From Bog-950 sp964423405 (lineage in GTDB: Bacteria; Bacteroidota; Bacteroidia; Chitinophagales; LD1), in NCBI GenBank assembly GCA_964423405.1, contig CAYREY010000008.1:35379-99378 (forward strand): a DNA stretch of 64,000 bases. The letters are read 5' to 3'. This document shows, in pieces, positions 1-10,500 of the stretch. Position numbers and translations under genes: made by a program. Each line of letters opens with the position of its first letter. Position 1 is the stretch's first letter. Under the pieces are notes generated by a model. The model was given only the letters and a program-made list of their open reading frames with translations, was not told the origin of the DNA and did not search any database.

Positions 1-631
1 GGGTTCGTATATATTGGGTGGGCAGGGTAAGGTCGCAGGCTATGCACAGGCGCGTAGTATCGCTGCACTGTCGCAATAGCTCATCTAAAAACTTCTGGTT
101 ACGGAAAGGGGTTTCCATAAATAGCTGTGTTGTGCCGCTGCTGGCGGTGGTCTCCATTCGTTTAATGGCCCTACTGCGCTCGGGTTCTTTAATGGGCAGG
201 TAACCGGTAAAGGCAAACTGCTGTCCGTTAAACCCGCTGGCTATAAGCGCCAGTAGTATAGATGATGGCCCAACCAGCGGTACCACCTCTATGTTATTGT
301 TGTGTGCAAAGGCTACCAGCTCGTTACCCGGGTCGGCTATGCAGGGGTTACCCGCTTCAGATAGTACACCGGCATTATTCCCCTTTAATACATTTTGTAA
401 CAGCAGTGCACTGTTTTGTTGCGCCGCATGTTTATCCAGCACGTGTATGGTAACCTCGGTATCAAAGTTCTTTTTAAAACCTATGGCACGCAGGTAGCGG
501 CGGGCAGTGCGGGCATCTTCTACTATAAATTCGTTTAGTTGTTGTACGCACTCTTTTACCTGGTCGGGTATTATGGCGGGGTTGTCTTCACCTAAAAAAG
601 AAGGAATAAGAAAAAGTTTACCTGCAGACAT
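1..631 (-). CDS. RsmI-like SAM-dependent methyltransferase (tetrapyrrole methylase family), 3' end cut by window edge
   Basis: About 210 residues are readable from the ATG at 631 down to the window edge with no stop, so the C-terminus is missing. The family fold is shown by the segment SEAGNPCIADPG followed by VVPLVGPSS and a later GYLP. These match the conserved glycine-rich and GPS segments of the tetrapyrrole methylase superfamily in its RsmI branch, which 2'-O-methylates C1402 of 16S rRNA. Bacteroidota often carry a shorter RsmI-like paralogue of this kind, so the exact substrate is inferred. The start lies only 8 bases after the repaired stop of the upstream penicillin-binding protein gene, so the two are probably co-transcribed. 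Confidence 0.8.
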   Translation of the reverse strand, partial: MSAGKLFLIPSFLGEDNPAIIPDQVKECVQQLNEFIVEDARTARRYLRAIGFKKNFDTEVTIHVLDKHAAQQNSALLLQNVLKGNNAGVLSEAGNPCIADPGNELVAFAHNNNIEVVPLVGPSSILLALIASGFNGQQFAFTGYLPIKEPERSRAIKRMETTASSGTTQLFMETPFRNQKFLDELLRQCSDTTRLCIACDLTLPTQYIRT

Positions 632-639
632 TTATTGTG

Positions 640-3053
640 CTATTGGTTTTTATCCGGCTTGTGTTGCCGCTCGTATTTTTTTATCAGCCGTTTTTGTTTG
701 CGGCTTAGTTTGGGTTTGTTCCGTTCGGCTTCAGCCAGCGAGTCTTTCCCTATTACTTTTAAAAACCATTCGCGGGCAGTGGGTCCATCTTTTTTTTTAC
801 CGTATCCATTACCGGTACACAGCTCCAGTCAACAGTCACACTTGCCGAGTCTACCGGTAGTTGAAAATCATCGTGTTTCATTTGCAGCTGCCGGTCGTTA
901 AAGCTTTTGCGTAAAAAGCCGCCAACTATAGGCATGGCACCGGTTGCACCAGCGCCCGATTTGTTAGAGGCAAAGTGTACGCTGGGTTGCTCAAAACCTA
1001 CCCAGGCACCTACTACTATGTCGGGGTTATAACAAATAAACCAGGCATCGGCGTTGCCCTGTGTGGTACCGGTTTTGCCCGCCAGTGGTATGTTATTAAA
1101 ACCATAGCGCCTGGGCAGCGAGGCTGCTGTACCGCGTTGTATTACCCCTTTCAGCATTTCGGTAGTAAGGTAGGCTGTGCGTTCGGGCAATGCTTCTTTT
1201 TGTGTGGGGCCAAAGCGCGCCAGCACATTGCCGTCTTTATCTTCTATACGTTCAATAAAATAAGGTTTGCTGTAGGTGCCCAGGTTGGCAAAGCAGGTAT
1301 AGGCCCCTATCATTTCGTACAGCGATATATCGCATACACCTAAACACAAGGCCGGTACAGCATCCAGCTTGCTTTCTATTTCGCAGCGCTGTGCCAATTG
1401 TACCAATGCTGCCGGGTCGCCTATATCGCACATAATGCGGGCGGTAATCCGGTTATCAGATGCCGCCAGGCCATCTTTCATAGGCACCAGCGATCCCTCC
1501 GGCCACTTATCAGTACCGCTGGGGTCCCAGCTGGCATCGTTACCACCGCAGTCGGGTGCTATGTATGGTATCAGCGAGCAGGGCACATAATTGCGCTCCA
1601 GCGCCAGTGCATATAAAAACGGTTTCATGGTAGAACCTACCTGCCGCTTGGTTGTTTTCTTTACGTGGTCCAGCTGAAAATACCGGATGTTAGGCCCACC
1701 CACCCAGGCCTTTACCTGGCCATTTTTAGCATCAACCGCCAAAAAGCCTACTTGTATAATTTGCAGGTAGTAGCGCAACGAATCCAGCGGGCTCATTACT
1801 GTATCTATGGTTTGTGTCCGGTCGCCATGCCAGTTAAACACCTCCATTTTTATTTTGGTCTTAAACGCTTTTTCTATTTCAGCATCGCTTTTACCCTCGG
1901 CTTTCATGCCCTGGTAGCGTTCGCTTTGCTTCATCATTTTAGTCAGCAGGTCGGGCTTGGCACGCATACCCGATTTCCACGGGTCTTTGCCTTTCCATTC
2001 TTTAAAGTAAGCATCCTGCAGCATGGTCAGGTGTTCAGCTACCGAGGCTTCGGCATACTTCTGCATGCGCGAGTCGATGGTGGTATAAACCTTCAACCCG
2101 TCTTCATACACATCCCATTTGCTGCCATCGGGCTTAGGGTTTTTATCGCACCAGTTTTTTAACTCCTGGCGTATGTACTCGCGTATGTAGGTACCTACTC
2201 CTTCGCGGTAGTCGGGGTTATGAAAGTTAAGCTTTATCTTTTGTCTGGAAATAGAATCGTATTGGTTTTGTGTAAGTACATTAGCCTCTACCATACGGCG
2301 CAATACCAGGTTGCGGCGTTCTGTAGCACGGTCTTCGTGCAGGCGTGGGTTAAAGCGGGCCGGTGCGTTCAGCATGCCTACCAGCAAGGCAGCTTCTTCA
2401 GGCTTAAGTTCTTTGGGTGTTTTGTAGAAATAAGTAAACGCAGCGGTTTTAATACCATAGCTGTTGTAGTGAAACCCCACCGTATTCAGGTACAGGTTTA
2501 TTATCTCATCTTTGGTAAAGGTGCGTTCAATTTTTGCCGCCAGCACCCACTCTTTAATTTTTTGCGCCAGCCTTTTGGGCAGGCTTGCTTTTTCAAAGTC
2601 CTGGTGGAAAAGGTTTTTGGCCAATTGTTGTGTAAGGGTAGAGCCACCCCCGCCATCGCGCACGGGCACTATGGCCAATGTAATGGCGCGCACCAGGCTT
2701 ATCAAATCTATACCGCTGTGCTCATAAAAACGTTTGTCTTCGGTGGCTACCAGCCCCTTTACCAGGTAGGGCGAAAGCTCATCATACGATACTTCAATGC
2801 GGTTTTCGTTGTAGTACGACCCCAACACTTCATAATCGCTGGAGTAAATGGTGGTGCTTACTGCGCTGTTGGGGTTTTGTATCGCTTCCAGATCGGGCAT
2901 GGGGCCCAGCATGCCGTAGTTTACCCCCACAAAAAACAGGGCTACGAATGCTAAAAATATCCATAGCAGTAGCTGCACACGGATAAATACATCTTTAAAG
3001 TTTTTCGGGTTATACTTAAAAAACCACCCGAATACGGATTTAGACTTTGCCAC
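640..3053 (-). CDS. Class A penicillin-binding protein (PBP1A-type), C-terminus frameshifted at an A9 tract
   Basis: A bifunctional peptidoglycan glycosyltransferase/DD-transpeptidase anchored in the inner membrane. One membrane segment spans about residues 28-47. The glycosyltransferase 51 domain follows, with catalytic Glu105 (ATEDKRFYEH) and the GGSTLTQQLAKNLF block near 136-149. The transpeptidase domain has all three motifs: STMK (Ser474-Lys477), SDN (532-534) and KTG (660-662). As read, the protein stops at 759 after 764 residues, with a tail ending KKKMDPLPANGF. One extra A in the nine-A run (plus-strand T at 790-798) opens another frame of 49 codons that begins DGPTAREWFLKVIG, is strongly basic, and ends at a TAG at 640-642, 8 bases before the next gene. 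The restored length is about 804 residues. The coordinates given include this tail; the uninterrupted reading frame is 759-3053. Confidence 0.9.
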
Positions 3054-3057
3054 TATA

Positions 3058-3065
3058 CAAATTTA
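3058..3065 (-). promoter_or_regulatory. Candidate -7 promoter element of the PBP gene
   Basis: On the minus strand this reads TAAATTTG, an exact match to the Bacteroidota primary-sigma -7 consensus TAnnTTTG. It ends 4 bases before the ATG at 3053, so the transcript would be almost leaderless. I see no clear TTG -33 element at the usual 19-21 base spacing, so the call rests on one motif. Confidence 0.4.
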
Positions 3066-3153
3066 TACAGATGCGTTTATGTATAACGTAGCGGGCATCA
3101 AATCATTATAACACAGTTGTTAATGTTGAATACAGGAAAGGACAATAAAGACA

Positions 3154-3186
3154 AGACCCCCGAAGTTTCAAAAACTCCGGGGGTCT
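3154..3186 (-). terminator. Hairpin terminator after the DUF3109 gene
   Basis: AGACCCCCG and CGGGGGTCT form the base of a long stem with one internal mismatch and a short A-rich loop. On the minus strand it is followed by a T-rich stretch (TTGTCTTTATTG). It sits 28 bases beyond the stop of the leftward gene at 3214. Confidence 0.6.
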
Positions 3187-3213
3187 ACACGTTATTTGTA
3201 ATCAAACAAATGC

Positions 3214-3792
3214 TTATTTCTTATTCATGTGCTGTACCGTTAGCTCCAGCGTGTTGTAAAAATCTTCGCCGTACTTGCGTATCAGGGCTTCTTTCAAAAA
3301 CTTGTACACCGGTACTTTAAGCGCCTTACCGTTTTTGCACGCTGCCTTGCATACATGCCAGCGCTCGTAGTTTACAGCATCATAATGTTTGTACTTGGTA
3401 ATGCGTATTGGGTACAGGTGGCAGCTAATGGGCTTTTTCCAGTCAATTACACCGTCGTAGTAGGCTTTCTCTATACCACACCCTACTACACCTTTCTCAT
3501 CGCGCACCAGCCAGGCACAACCCTCCCGTTTATTCATCAGCGTGGTACACCACTCTTTGTTTTCTTTTACATATACGTATTTGCCCTCTTTTTCAATAGT
3601 GGCAATACCCTCTGGTGTAAGGTAGGGTTTTACTTTATCGTATATATCATCCAGTATCTGTAGTTCGCTTTTATCAAGCGGGGCACCAAAATCGCCGGCA
3701 ACGCAGCAGGCTCCCTTACAGGCGTTCAGGTCGCATACAAATTGTTCTTCTACCACATCATCGCTGATGGTTTTATCGTCAATTACTATCAT
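3214..3792 (-). CDS. DUF3109 family cysteine-rich protein
   Basis: A 192-residue soluble protein without a signal peptide. It has many cysteines in conserved-looking spacing: CDLNACKGACC near residues 20-30, a single Cys in EWCTTL, EGCAWL, VVGCGIEKA, ISCHLYP and HVCKAACKNGK. This pattern and length fit DUF3109 (YkgJ-related) proteins, which are thought to bind zinc or an iron-sulfur cluster. No reaction is established for the family, and none can be read from the sequence. It is transcribed leftward, with a stem-loop beyond its stop, and is divergent from the TraB-like gene. Confidence 0.8.
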   Translation of the reverse strand: MIVIDDKTISDDVVEEQFVCDLNACKGACCVAGDFGAPLDKSELQILDDIYDKVKPYLTPEGIATIEKEGKYVYVKENKEWCTTLMNKREGCAWLVRDEKGVVGCGIEKAYYDGVIDWKKPISCHLYPIRITKYKHYDAVNYERWHVCKAACKNGKALKVPVYKFLKEALIRKYGEDFYNTLELTVQHMNKK

Positions 3793-3856
3793 ATATCAGG
3801 CGTAATATTTATTAGCTAAAAATATGTAGGGCATATAAACACACTACATTCGCGGT

Positions 3857-4720
3857 ATGAAGAAAATATTTTTCGTTTTATGTGTACTGCTAAGTTTTTC
3901 ACTATCGGCGCAGTATAACTCGATGTTGTGGAAAATAACCGGCAACGGGCTTAAAAAGCCATCGTACCTGTACGGCACTATGCACACATCCGACTCCCGT
4001 GTTTTTAATTTTAGCGATAGCCTGATGCCGTTTTTCAATGCCTCGAAGGCCTATGCTATGGAGCTGGACCCGGTTACCGCGTTCGACTTTAGTATCTTAT
4101 CTAAAATTACAATGGGCAAAGGGTACTCCCTCAAAAAAATGATACCCGATACCGACTATGTTTTTTTAGACTCTGTAATGCGTAAAGAAGTAGGCATGTC
4201 GGTTAAGGTTTTTGACAACGTGGCACCGGTTTTTACTATGAGCCTGCTCGAGATGAAATCGATGGGCCTGAGCGATTCGAGTATTAAAGGTAATAAGGAG
4301 GTATTGGATGTGTACTTCCATAACCTGGCTAAGAAGAAAAAGAAAAAACTGATAGGTATAGAAACTGTAGAGGAGCAACTGGGCGCGCTTAATTCGCTTA
4401 CCTACCAGGAGCAGGCCGATATGTTATTGGTTGAACTTAACGGCATGCGCAGCAACAGCAGCGAGGGTACAGAACTGGTAGAGTATTATCTGCAGCAGGA
4501 TCTGGATAAGCTGGCAGCCATGAACAGCGTTACTGATATGCCCGGCAAGTTTTATACCGCACTGGTAACCGACAGGAACATACGCATGGCCGACCGTATA
4601 GCGGTGTTTATACAGGAGCAGCCGGTGTTTGTAGCTATAGGTGCCCTGCATTTGCCCGGTCAGGGCGGCGTTATTGAGTTGCTGCGCAAAAAGGGGTACA
4701 CCGTTTATCCGGTACGTTAA
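3857..4720 (+). CDS. TraB/GumN family secreted protein
   Basis: A 287-residue protein with a signal peptide (residues 1-18, ending LSLSAQ). The mature part opens with LWKITGNG and contains the YLYGTMH motif near residue 40. It ends with FVAIGALHLPGQGGVIELLRKKGY. These two glycine/histidine-containing segments are the hallmarks of the TraB/GumN family (Tiki-like fold), for which a metallopeptidase-like activity has been proposed. The physiological substrate is unknown. A very basic stretch (KKKKKK) lies near residue 160. The protein is predicted to be periplasmic or outer-membrane exposed. It is followed after 50 bases by the phosphatase-superfamily gene in the same direction. Confidence 0.85.
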   Translation: MKKIFFVLCVLLSFSLSAQYNSMLWKITGNGLKKPSYLYGTMHTSDSRVFNFSDSLMPFFNASKAYAMELDPVTAFDFSILSKITMGKGYSLKKMIPDTDYVFLDSVMRKEVGMSVKVFDNVAPVFTMSLLEMKSMGLSDSSIKGNKEVLDVYFHNLAKKKKKKLIGIETVEEQLGALNSLTYQEQADMLLVELNGMRSNSSEGTELVEYYLQQDLDKLAAMNSVTDMPGKFYTALVTDRNIRMADRIAVFIQEQPVFVAIGALHLPGQGGVIELLRKKGYTVYPVR

Positions 4721-4770
4721 GTTTACACCGCGTTAATTATATCTTTATAGTTGTTACCTAATTTCATGCT

Positions 4771-5853
4771 ATGAGAAAACTACTTTTTCTGGTGCTGCTG
4801 GCCGGCACATCTATGGCTTTTGCACAACAACCACTTAAAACAGAGAATGTGGTACTGGTAACCTGGGACGGCTACCGCTGGCAGGAAGTATTTGGCGGGC
4901 TCGATAAAAAATGGGTAACCGATAAGTTTGTAAAAAGCAGCACCACAAAGTTAAAGGAACAATACGATGCCCCAACCCGCGAAGAGCGCCGGCATAAGCT
5001 GATGCCATTCTTTTGGGATACGATAGCTACAAAAGGTACCCTGATAGGCAACCGGTGGAAAGGTTCGAAGATGGCGGTTACCAATGGCTACAAATTTTCG
5101 TACCCTGGCTACAGCGAAATTTTTTGCGGCTATGGCGATAAGCGCGTTAACAGCAACGAGTACCCCGATAACCCCAACAAAAACATTTTCGATTTTCTGG
5201 TAGCCAAGCCAGAGTTTAAAGGCAAGGTAGCGGCTTTTGCCACCTGGGATGCTTTCCCGCGTATCATTAACAGCAACCGCAATCAGGTACCGGTGTTTGT
5301 AAACTTTAAAAAAGAGAACAACATAGTAACGTGCAGCAATGTAAGCTACGATAAGTGGCAGACTACCCGCCCACCGGTTGACCCATACATACAAACCGAT
5401 ACCATGACCTACCATTTTGCCAAGGAGTACATGTTCCGCAATCACCCCAGGTTTGTGTTTATCGGTTTCGATGAAACCGACCACTTTGCACACGAAGGCC
5501 AGTACGATGCGTATTTAAACTCGGCCAATACGGAGGACCGTTTTCTGGCCGACCTGTGGAACTTTATACAAAGCGACCCGCAGTACAAAGACAAAACAAC
5601 CCTGATTGTAACCTGCGACCATGGCCGTGGCGATAAACGCCCGGGCATGTGGCGCCACCACGGGCAGGTAATAGCCAACGCGCACAATATTTGGCTGGCT
5701 GCCATCGGGCCCGACCTGCCTGCAAACGGCGAGGTAAAAGGCGGTAAGAAATACAAGCAAAAACAAATTGCACAAACCATTGCCCGTTTACTGGGCAGCG
5801 AGTATACAGATGACCACCCGGTAGGCGAGGCCATAAATATACTGGTAAAGTAA
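4771..5853 (+). CDS. Alkaline phosphatase superfamily protein (phosphodiesterase/sulfatase-like), exported
   Basis: A 360-residue protein with a signal peptide (residues 1-18, MRKLLFLVLLAGTSMAFAQ). Metal-binding and catalytic elements of the alkaline phosphatase superfamily are visible: VTWDGYRW near residue 30, PGYSE (candidate nucleophile Ser) near 112, DETDHFAHEG near 235, CDHGRGD near 283 and RHHGQ near 298. The substrate cannot be deduced; relatives hydrolyse phosphodiesters, phosphomonoesters or sulfate esters. It probably acts in the periplasm. Its 3' end is followed by a strong bidirectional terminator shared with the converging lipoprotein gene. Confidence 0.85.
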   Translation: MRKLLFLVLLAGTSMAFAQQPLKTENVVLVTWDGYRWQEVFGGLDKKWVTDKFVKSSTTKLKEQYDAPTREERRHKLMPFFWDTIATKGTLIGNRWKGSKMAVTNGYKFSYPGYSEIFCGYGDKRVNSNEYPDNPNKNIFDFLVAKPEFKGKVAAFATWDAFPRIINSNRNQVPVFVNFKKENNIVTCSNVSYDKWQTTRPPVDPYIQTDTMTYHFAKEYMFRNHPRFVFIGFDETDHFAHEGQYDAYLNSANTEDRFLADLWNFIQSDPQYKDKTTLIVTCDHGRGDKRPGMWRHHGQVIANAHNIWLAAIGPDLPANGEVKGGKKYKQKQIAQTIARLLGSEYTDDHPVGEAINILVK

Positions 5854-5902
5854 AACGCTATTGGCCTATTACTTTACCCAATTAACGCAGGTATCTGCAA
5901 TA

Positions 5903-5934
5903 AAAAAAGCCGGTTCAAGTGAACCGGCTTTTTT
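5903..5934. terminator. Bidirectional intrinsic terminator
   Basis: A perfect 15-base stem (AAAAAAGCCGGTTCA with its complement) encloses a 2-base loop, so each strand has a GC stem followed by a T run. It lies between the converging genes ending at 5853 (plus) and 5953 (minus) and can serve both. Confidence 0.9.
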
Positions 5935-5952
5935 ATTTATTGGTGTAGCTTA

Positions 5953-6444
5953 TTATTTGCCTAAGTAAAACTCTTCGTTACCCTTGCGGATGGTCAGGTT
6001 GTTTTTGGTCAGGTCAAGTATGCGGAAAATTTCAACGGCATTGCTGCTGTCGTTACGCAGTTGCAGGTCTTCTTCGCTGTTCAGCAGCTCCCAGGTACCT
6101 ACTTCCAGGTGCGGGAAACGGGCCGTATCTATAAAGTGCAGTACGGTAGTATCTATATCCCATACCATGCTGGTAGAGTCGTAGCTGATAGAGTCGTAAC
6201 GGATAATAGAGTCCGGAGTAAGCGTGTACTCAACCCAGCTTTTAGTGTAGGCTTTGGTACCGGCATCGCCAATAGTAAGTTGCCACTCGCGGAAAGTAGT
6301 ATCAAACTGTACGGTTTTATCAAGGCCGTTGTTCAGGTATTTATCAAGGCTCCAGGTGCCGGTAATCTTTTTTACAAAAGCCTTACGGTCGCAGGCGGCC
6401 AGCAGTAGTAATAATCCGAGCGATAGAACGATTGTTTTCTTCAC
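5953..6444 (-). CDS. Lipocalin-like lipoprotein, paralogue 1
   Basis: A 163-residue lipoprotein. The signal peptide ends in the lipobox LLAAC, so Cys18 should be acylated. The mature part reads ITGTWSLDKYLNNG near the start, a later VGTWELLNSEEDLQLRND, and a final NLTIRK, a pattern of short beta strands typical of the small lipocalin-like/DUF5004 lipoproteins of Bacteroidota. It resembles the next gene leftward in transcription order (6471-6908, 26 bases upstream), so the two look like a tandem duplication in one operon. The function is unknown. Confidence 0.75.
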   Translation of the reverse strand: MKKTIVLSLGLLLLLAACDRKAFVKKITGTWSLDKYLNNGLDKTVQFDTTFREWQLTIGDAGTKAYTKSWVEYTLTPDSIIRYDSISYDSTSMVWDIDTTVLHFIDTARFPHLEVGTWELLNSEEDLQLRNDSSNAVEIFRILDLTKNNLTIRKGNEEFYLGK

Positions 6445-6470
6445 GGTAATGTGTTTATTCTTTTGGTTAA

Positions 6471-6908
6471 TTATTCGGTTTCCTGTTTGCTCAGGTATAA
6501 TTGCGAGGTATCGTTACGCAGCTGTACGTGGTCGCCGGTCAGGTTAAAAATGGTAAACTCGCGTTTTATGGTACGGGGCGTAAAAATGGTATCGCCGGCT
6601 GTATCCAGTACAAACGTGTTGTAAATGTTTTCCAGCACTATTTTCTCGTCGTTATCTTTAAACGAGTAGGTGCCGTTTACATACGTCGAGTCGGGGTTGG
6701 TTACAAACTCGGTAAACTGGCCGCTGTTGGTAAAGGTAATGGTGTAGTTGGGGTTTTGAGAGGCAAACAACGATGTTTTGTCAACGTTGCGCAGCAGGTA
6801 TTTATATACCTCCCACGTGCCCTCCAGATTTTTTTTGTACTCCTTTTCTTTGCTGCAACCTGCAATTAATACAAGTGCCACGGCAATGGAGAGTAATTTT
6901 TTGGTCAT
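6471..6908 (-). CDS. Lipocalin-like lipoprotein, paralogue 2
   Basis: A 145-residue lipoprotein with lipobox LIAGC (Cys18). It shares with its neighbour the opening LEGTWEVYKYLLRNVDKT and the closing DHVQLRNDTSQLYLSK, while the middle differs. This supports an old tandem duplication of a lipocalin-like domain. It is the first gene of a likely two-gene leftward operon. No enzymatic motif is visible; a ligand-binding or structural role at the outer membrane is only an inference from the fold class. Confidence 0.75.
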   Translation of the reverse strand: MTKKLLSIAVALVLIAGCSKEKEYKKNLEGTWEVYKYLLRNVDKTSLFASQNPNYTITFTNSGQFTEFVTNPDSTYVNGTYSFKDNDEKIVLENIYNTFVLDTAGDTIFTPRTIKREFTIFNLTGDHVQLRNDTSQLYLSKQETE

Positions 6909-6995
6909 GGGGTAATTTTTTCTGATTGCCGAAGATATAAATAGATATGAAAAAGCAAATGTTTTTGCTGCGCTATACCGAAAAACTGTTTACGG

Positions 6996-7484
6996 CTAAT
7001 GCAGTTCTTCAAATATGCCCGAAGCCTTGTTTTTGCGTACGTTGTTCCAGTTAAAGTAGCGGCCGTTCATTACCACATACACCCCTACCGGTAGGGTTTG
7101 TACAAAAGCCAGCGCGCTGCCCATGTTAAAAAGCCCGTCAGAGCTGCCAAATTTGTAAGGAACCATGGCGCCCGTCAGCACTATCGTTTTGTTAAGTCCG
7201 GCCTCGCCCAGCTTACGGGCGGTCTGGTCCATGGTATCGGTACCATGTGTTATTACTATTTTTTCTTCGCTGCACTGCCGGCAATGGCCTATTATTATTT
7301 CGCGGTCGGCATCGGTCATTTCCAGGCTGTCTATCATCATAAGGGTGCGTACGCTTACCGGCAAATTACTGCGCCCCAGTTTTAAAATCTCGGGTAGGTG
7401 AGTATCTTTAAAAAACAGTTTGCCGCTCAGCTCGTCGTATTCTTTGTCGAAGGTACCCCCGGTTATGAGTATTTTAATAGCCAT
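6996..7484 (-). CDS. Short asparaginase-domain protein
   Basis: A 162-residue protein equal to the N-terminal half of type I/II L-asparaginases. Both catalytic threonine motifs are present: ITGGTFD near residue 8 and HGTDTMDQTA near 79. A third conserved segment, VLTGAMVPY, follows. The usual C-terminal domain is absent, and the reading frame ends naturally with no trace of a continuation downstream. Stand-alone asparaginase N-domains of this length occur in Bacteroidota; whether they hydrolyse asparagine is not established. There is no signal peptide, so it is cytoplasmic. It is transcribed leftward, divergent from the TonB-dependent receptor. Confidence 0.8.
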   Translation of the reverse strand: MAIKILITGGTFDKEYDELSGKLFFKDTHLPEILKLGRSNLPVSVRTLMMIDSLEMTDADREIIIGHCRQCSEEKIVITHGTDTMDQTARKLGEAGLNKTIVLTGAMVPYKFGSSDGLFNMGSALAFVQTLPVGVYVVMNGRYFNWNNVRKNKASGIFEELH

Positions 7485-7553
7485 GATGCGGCAAAACTAA
7501 CAAACACTTTTTGTGTATTGCGGTTATATTTAACCCGCTCAAGTGAACTGTAT

Positions 7554-10500
7554 ATGAAGAAACACATCTACCTTGCTCTGTTATTTTTGGTTTGTTATGC
7601 CGGTGTTAAGGCACAGACTATCAGTGGTATATTGCTTGATAAGAAAACCGGCGAGCCCATGATAGGCGCTACTGTTTCGGTAAAGGGTACCGGCACCGGT
7701 ACGGCTACCGATATCGACGGTAAGTTTGAGCTTAAAATTACCGAAACCCCGCCGTTCACCCTGCTGTTTTCGTACATCGGCTACACCAATCAGGAAATAC
7801 AGATAAATACCGCTGCCGACCTGAAGCGCTCATTTAACATTAAGCTGGAGTCGGAAGAGAAAACCCTTGGCACCGTAGAGATAGTGGACAGCCGCATTAC
7901 CGAAAAGGAAAAGCAAAGTCCGCTAACGGTAGAAAGCATGGGCCTGACGGCTATTAAACAAACAGCATCATCTACTTTTTACGAGGGCCTTAGCACCATG
8001 AAAGGCGTGGATATGACTACCGCCTCGCTTGGCTTTGTAGTAATAAACACCCGTGGTTTTAACTCTACCTCTCCGGTGCGCTCGCTGCAATTGCTGGATG
8101 GTGCCGATAACCAGGCCCCCGGACTTAGCTTTAGCGTGGGCAACTTTGCCGGTGCCACCGAAATAGATATTCAGAAGGTTGACCTGATAGTAGGTGCCTC
8201 TTCGCCATTGTATGGCCCTAACGCTTTTAACGGCGTAATAAACCTGCAAACCAAAAACCCGTTTTACCACAACGGTCTTTCTGTATATGTAAAAGGCGCC
8301 GAGCGTAACCTGTTTGAGGGCGCTATACGCTATGCCAAATCGTTTAAAAACAAAAACGGCGAAGATAAATTTGCCTTCAAGCTTAACGCCAGCTACCTGC
8401 GTGCCGACGACTGGCAGGCTACCAACATGGCTGCCGCTACCAACTCGTGGCAACCAGCCACCAACTATGGCGGCTACGATGCCGTAAATCGCTACGGCGA
8501 TGAATTGCCTACCAAAAACTCGCTGAACTTTGATGACCCCAGCAGCCGTAGGTTAAAGCCGGGCCTTGGCCAGATTTTCCGTACCGGTTATAATGAGAAA
8601 GATGTGCTTAACTATAACATCCGCAACATAAAAGCCAACACCGGTTTATACTATAAAATTACCGATAAGATTGAAGCCCGTGTTGCCTACAACTTCGGCT
8701 TTGGTACCACCGTTTATCAGGGCGATAACCGCTATAGCATTAACAACATCCGTATTCACCAGTTGCGTGCCGAAATTATACAGCCCGACAAGTTTTATAT
8801 ACGTGCCTACACTACTATGGAAAATGCCGGCAACAGTTACGATGCGGTATTTACGGCCATTAAGCTACAGGACTCTCAAAAAAGCATTGAGCAGTGGAGC
8901 ACCGCTTATTCGCAGTTCTGGTCGGCGGGTGGTAATGGTGTAACTGCACCGGTTGGTAAGGTAAATCAGCTACTGGGTATTTATTCGCCATCTACCTCTA
9001 ACGATGTGGACCCCAGCCGTCCGGGCTTTCAAAACTACTGGTTCCCAGCTACCATAACCAGCGATACCAGCCAGTGGGACGATATACGTGCTATGGTTAA
9101 TGCCGCGTACGATTCGATACTGGCACAGAACGGCGACTCACTTACACTATGGCATGCACAGGCCCGTACCTATGCCGACACTGTTTCATCTAACGCGTTT
9201 GGCAAACCACGTCTGGTACCCGGCACACAGGCCTATAGAGATTCACTGGCAGCTATTACCTCGCGTACTGCATTTGAACAAAACGGCACCATGTTTTACG
9301 ACCGCAGTAAAATGTTTCATGTACAGGGCGAGTATAAGTTTGATATAAAGAAGAAAACAGCCACTAAAAATCTTTTCGACCTGTTGGTGGGTGGTAGTTT
9401 CCGTATGTATTTCCCCGATTCGCGTGGTACTATATTTAGCGATACCATTACCAATTACGAAGTGCGCGATGTTAACTCCGGGCAGGTGCGTAACGTAACG
9501 GTTAACGAGTACAATGCACAGAAGGATAGTTTTCAGATTCTGGATTATACCCGACGCCGCATTACCAACTGGGAGGTGGGCGTATACCTGAGCCTGAACC
9601 GCAAGTTTGATATAGACGAATTTAACGCCATTATACTTACCGGTACCGTTCGTTTTGACCGTAACCAGAACTTTGCCTGGAAACGTAAAGATGGCACCTG
9701 GGACCCTATTATTACTCCGGCTGCATCGTTGGTATATTCTTACAAAAACAACCACACCATCCGCCTTTCGTTTTCATCGGCGGTGCGTAACCCTACCCTG
9801 CAGGACCAGTACCTGTACTACAACGTAGGCCGTGCCATATTAATTGGCAACCTGAACGGTGTTGACTCGCTGGTTACCGTAGAGTCTTTTCAGGATTACC
9901 TGGGCTCTACCCCCAACAATAAGAATCTGTTGAAATGGTTTGATGTACCGGCCATAAGACCCGAGAAAGTACAAACACTGGAGCTTGGCTACAAAGGTAT
10001 ATTTGCCAAAAAGGTGTACATAGATGGTAGCGCCTATGTAAGCTGGTACCGCGATTTTCTGGGTTACCAGATTGGTACATCGCTTAATGCCAATGTTACC
10101 CTGCTGGGCGATACCAATTACAGCATCCGCCAGATATACCGCGTGGCTGCCAATGCCAGCGACCGTGTAATGACTTACGGTGTAGCGGTGGGCTTCAGCT
10201 ATTTCTTTATTAATAACTATTCGTTTAACGGTAACTATAGCTGGAACAAGTTGAACAAGCTGGGCAGCACCGACCCGATTATACCGGCCTTTAACACACC
10301 GGAGCATAAGTTTAACGTAGGCATAAGCGGCAGAGATATAAAGATAGGTAAGGCCAAGGGTTTTGCCTTTAACGTAAACTACAAATGGATACAAGGTTTT
10401 GTGTTTGAAGGTTCGCCACAGTTCAGCGGCTCAATTCCTTCATATTCACTGCTCGATGCGCAGGTAAGCTACGAGTGGGCTAAAATTTTTACCACCTTTA

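Noticed and set aside
2220..2954. Plus-strand frame of 244 codons opposite the PBP gene
   Set aside because: Overlaps a well-supported gene with all catalytic motifs; no signal or domain of its own.
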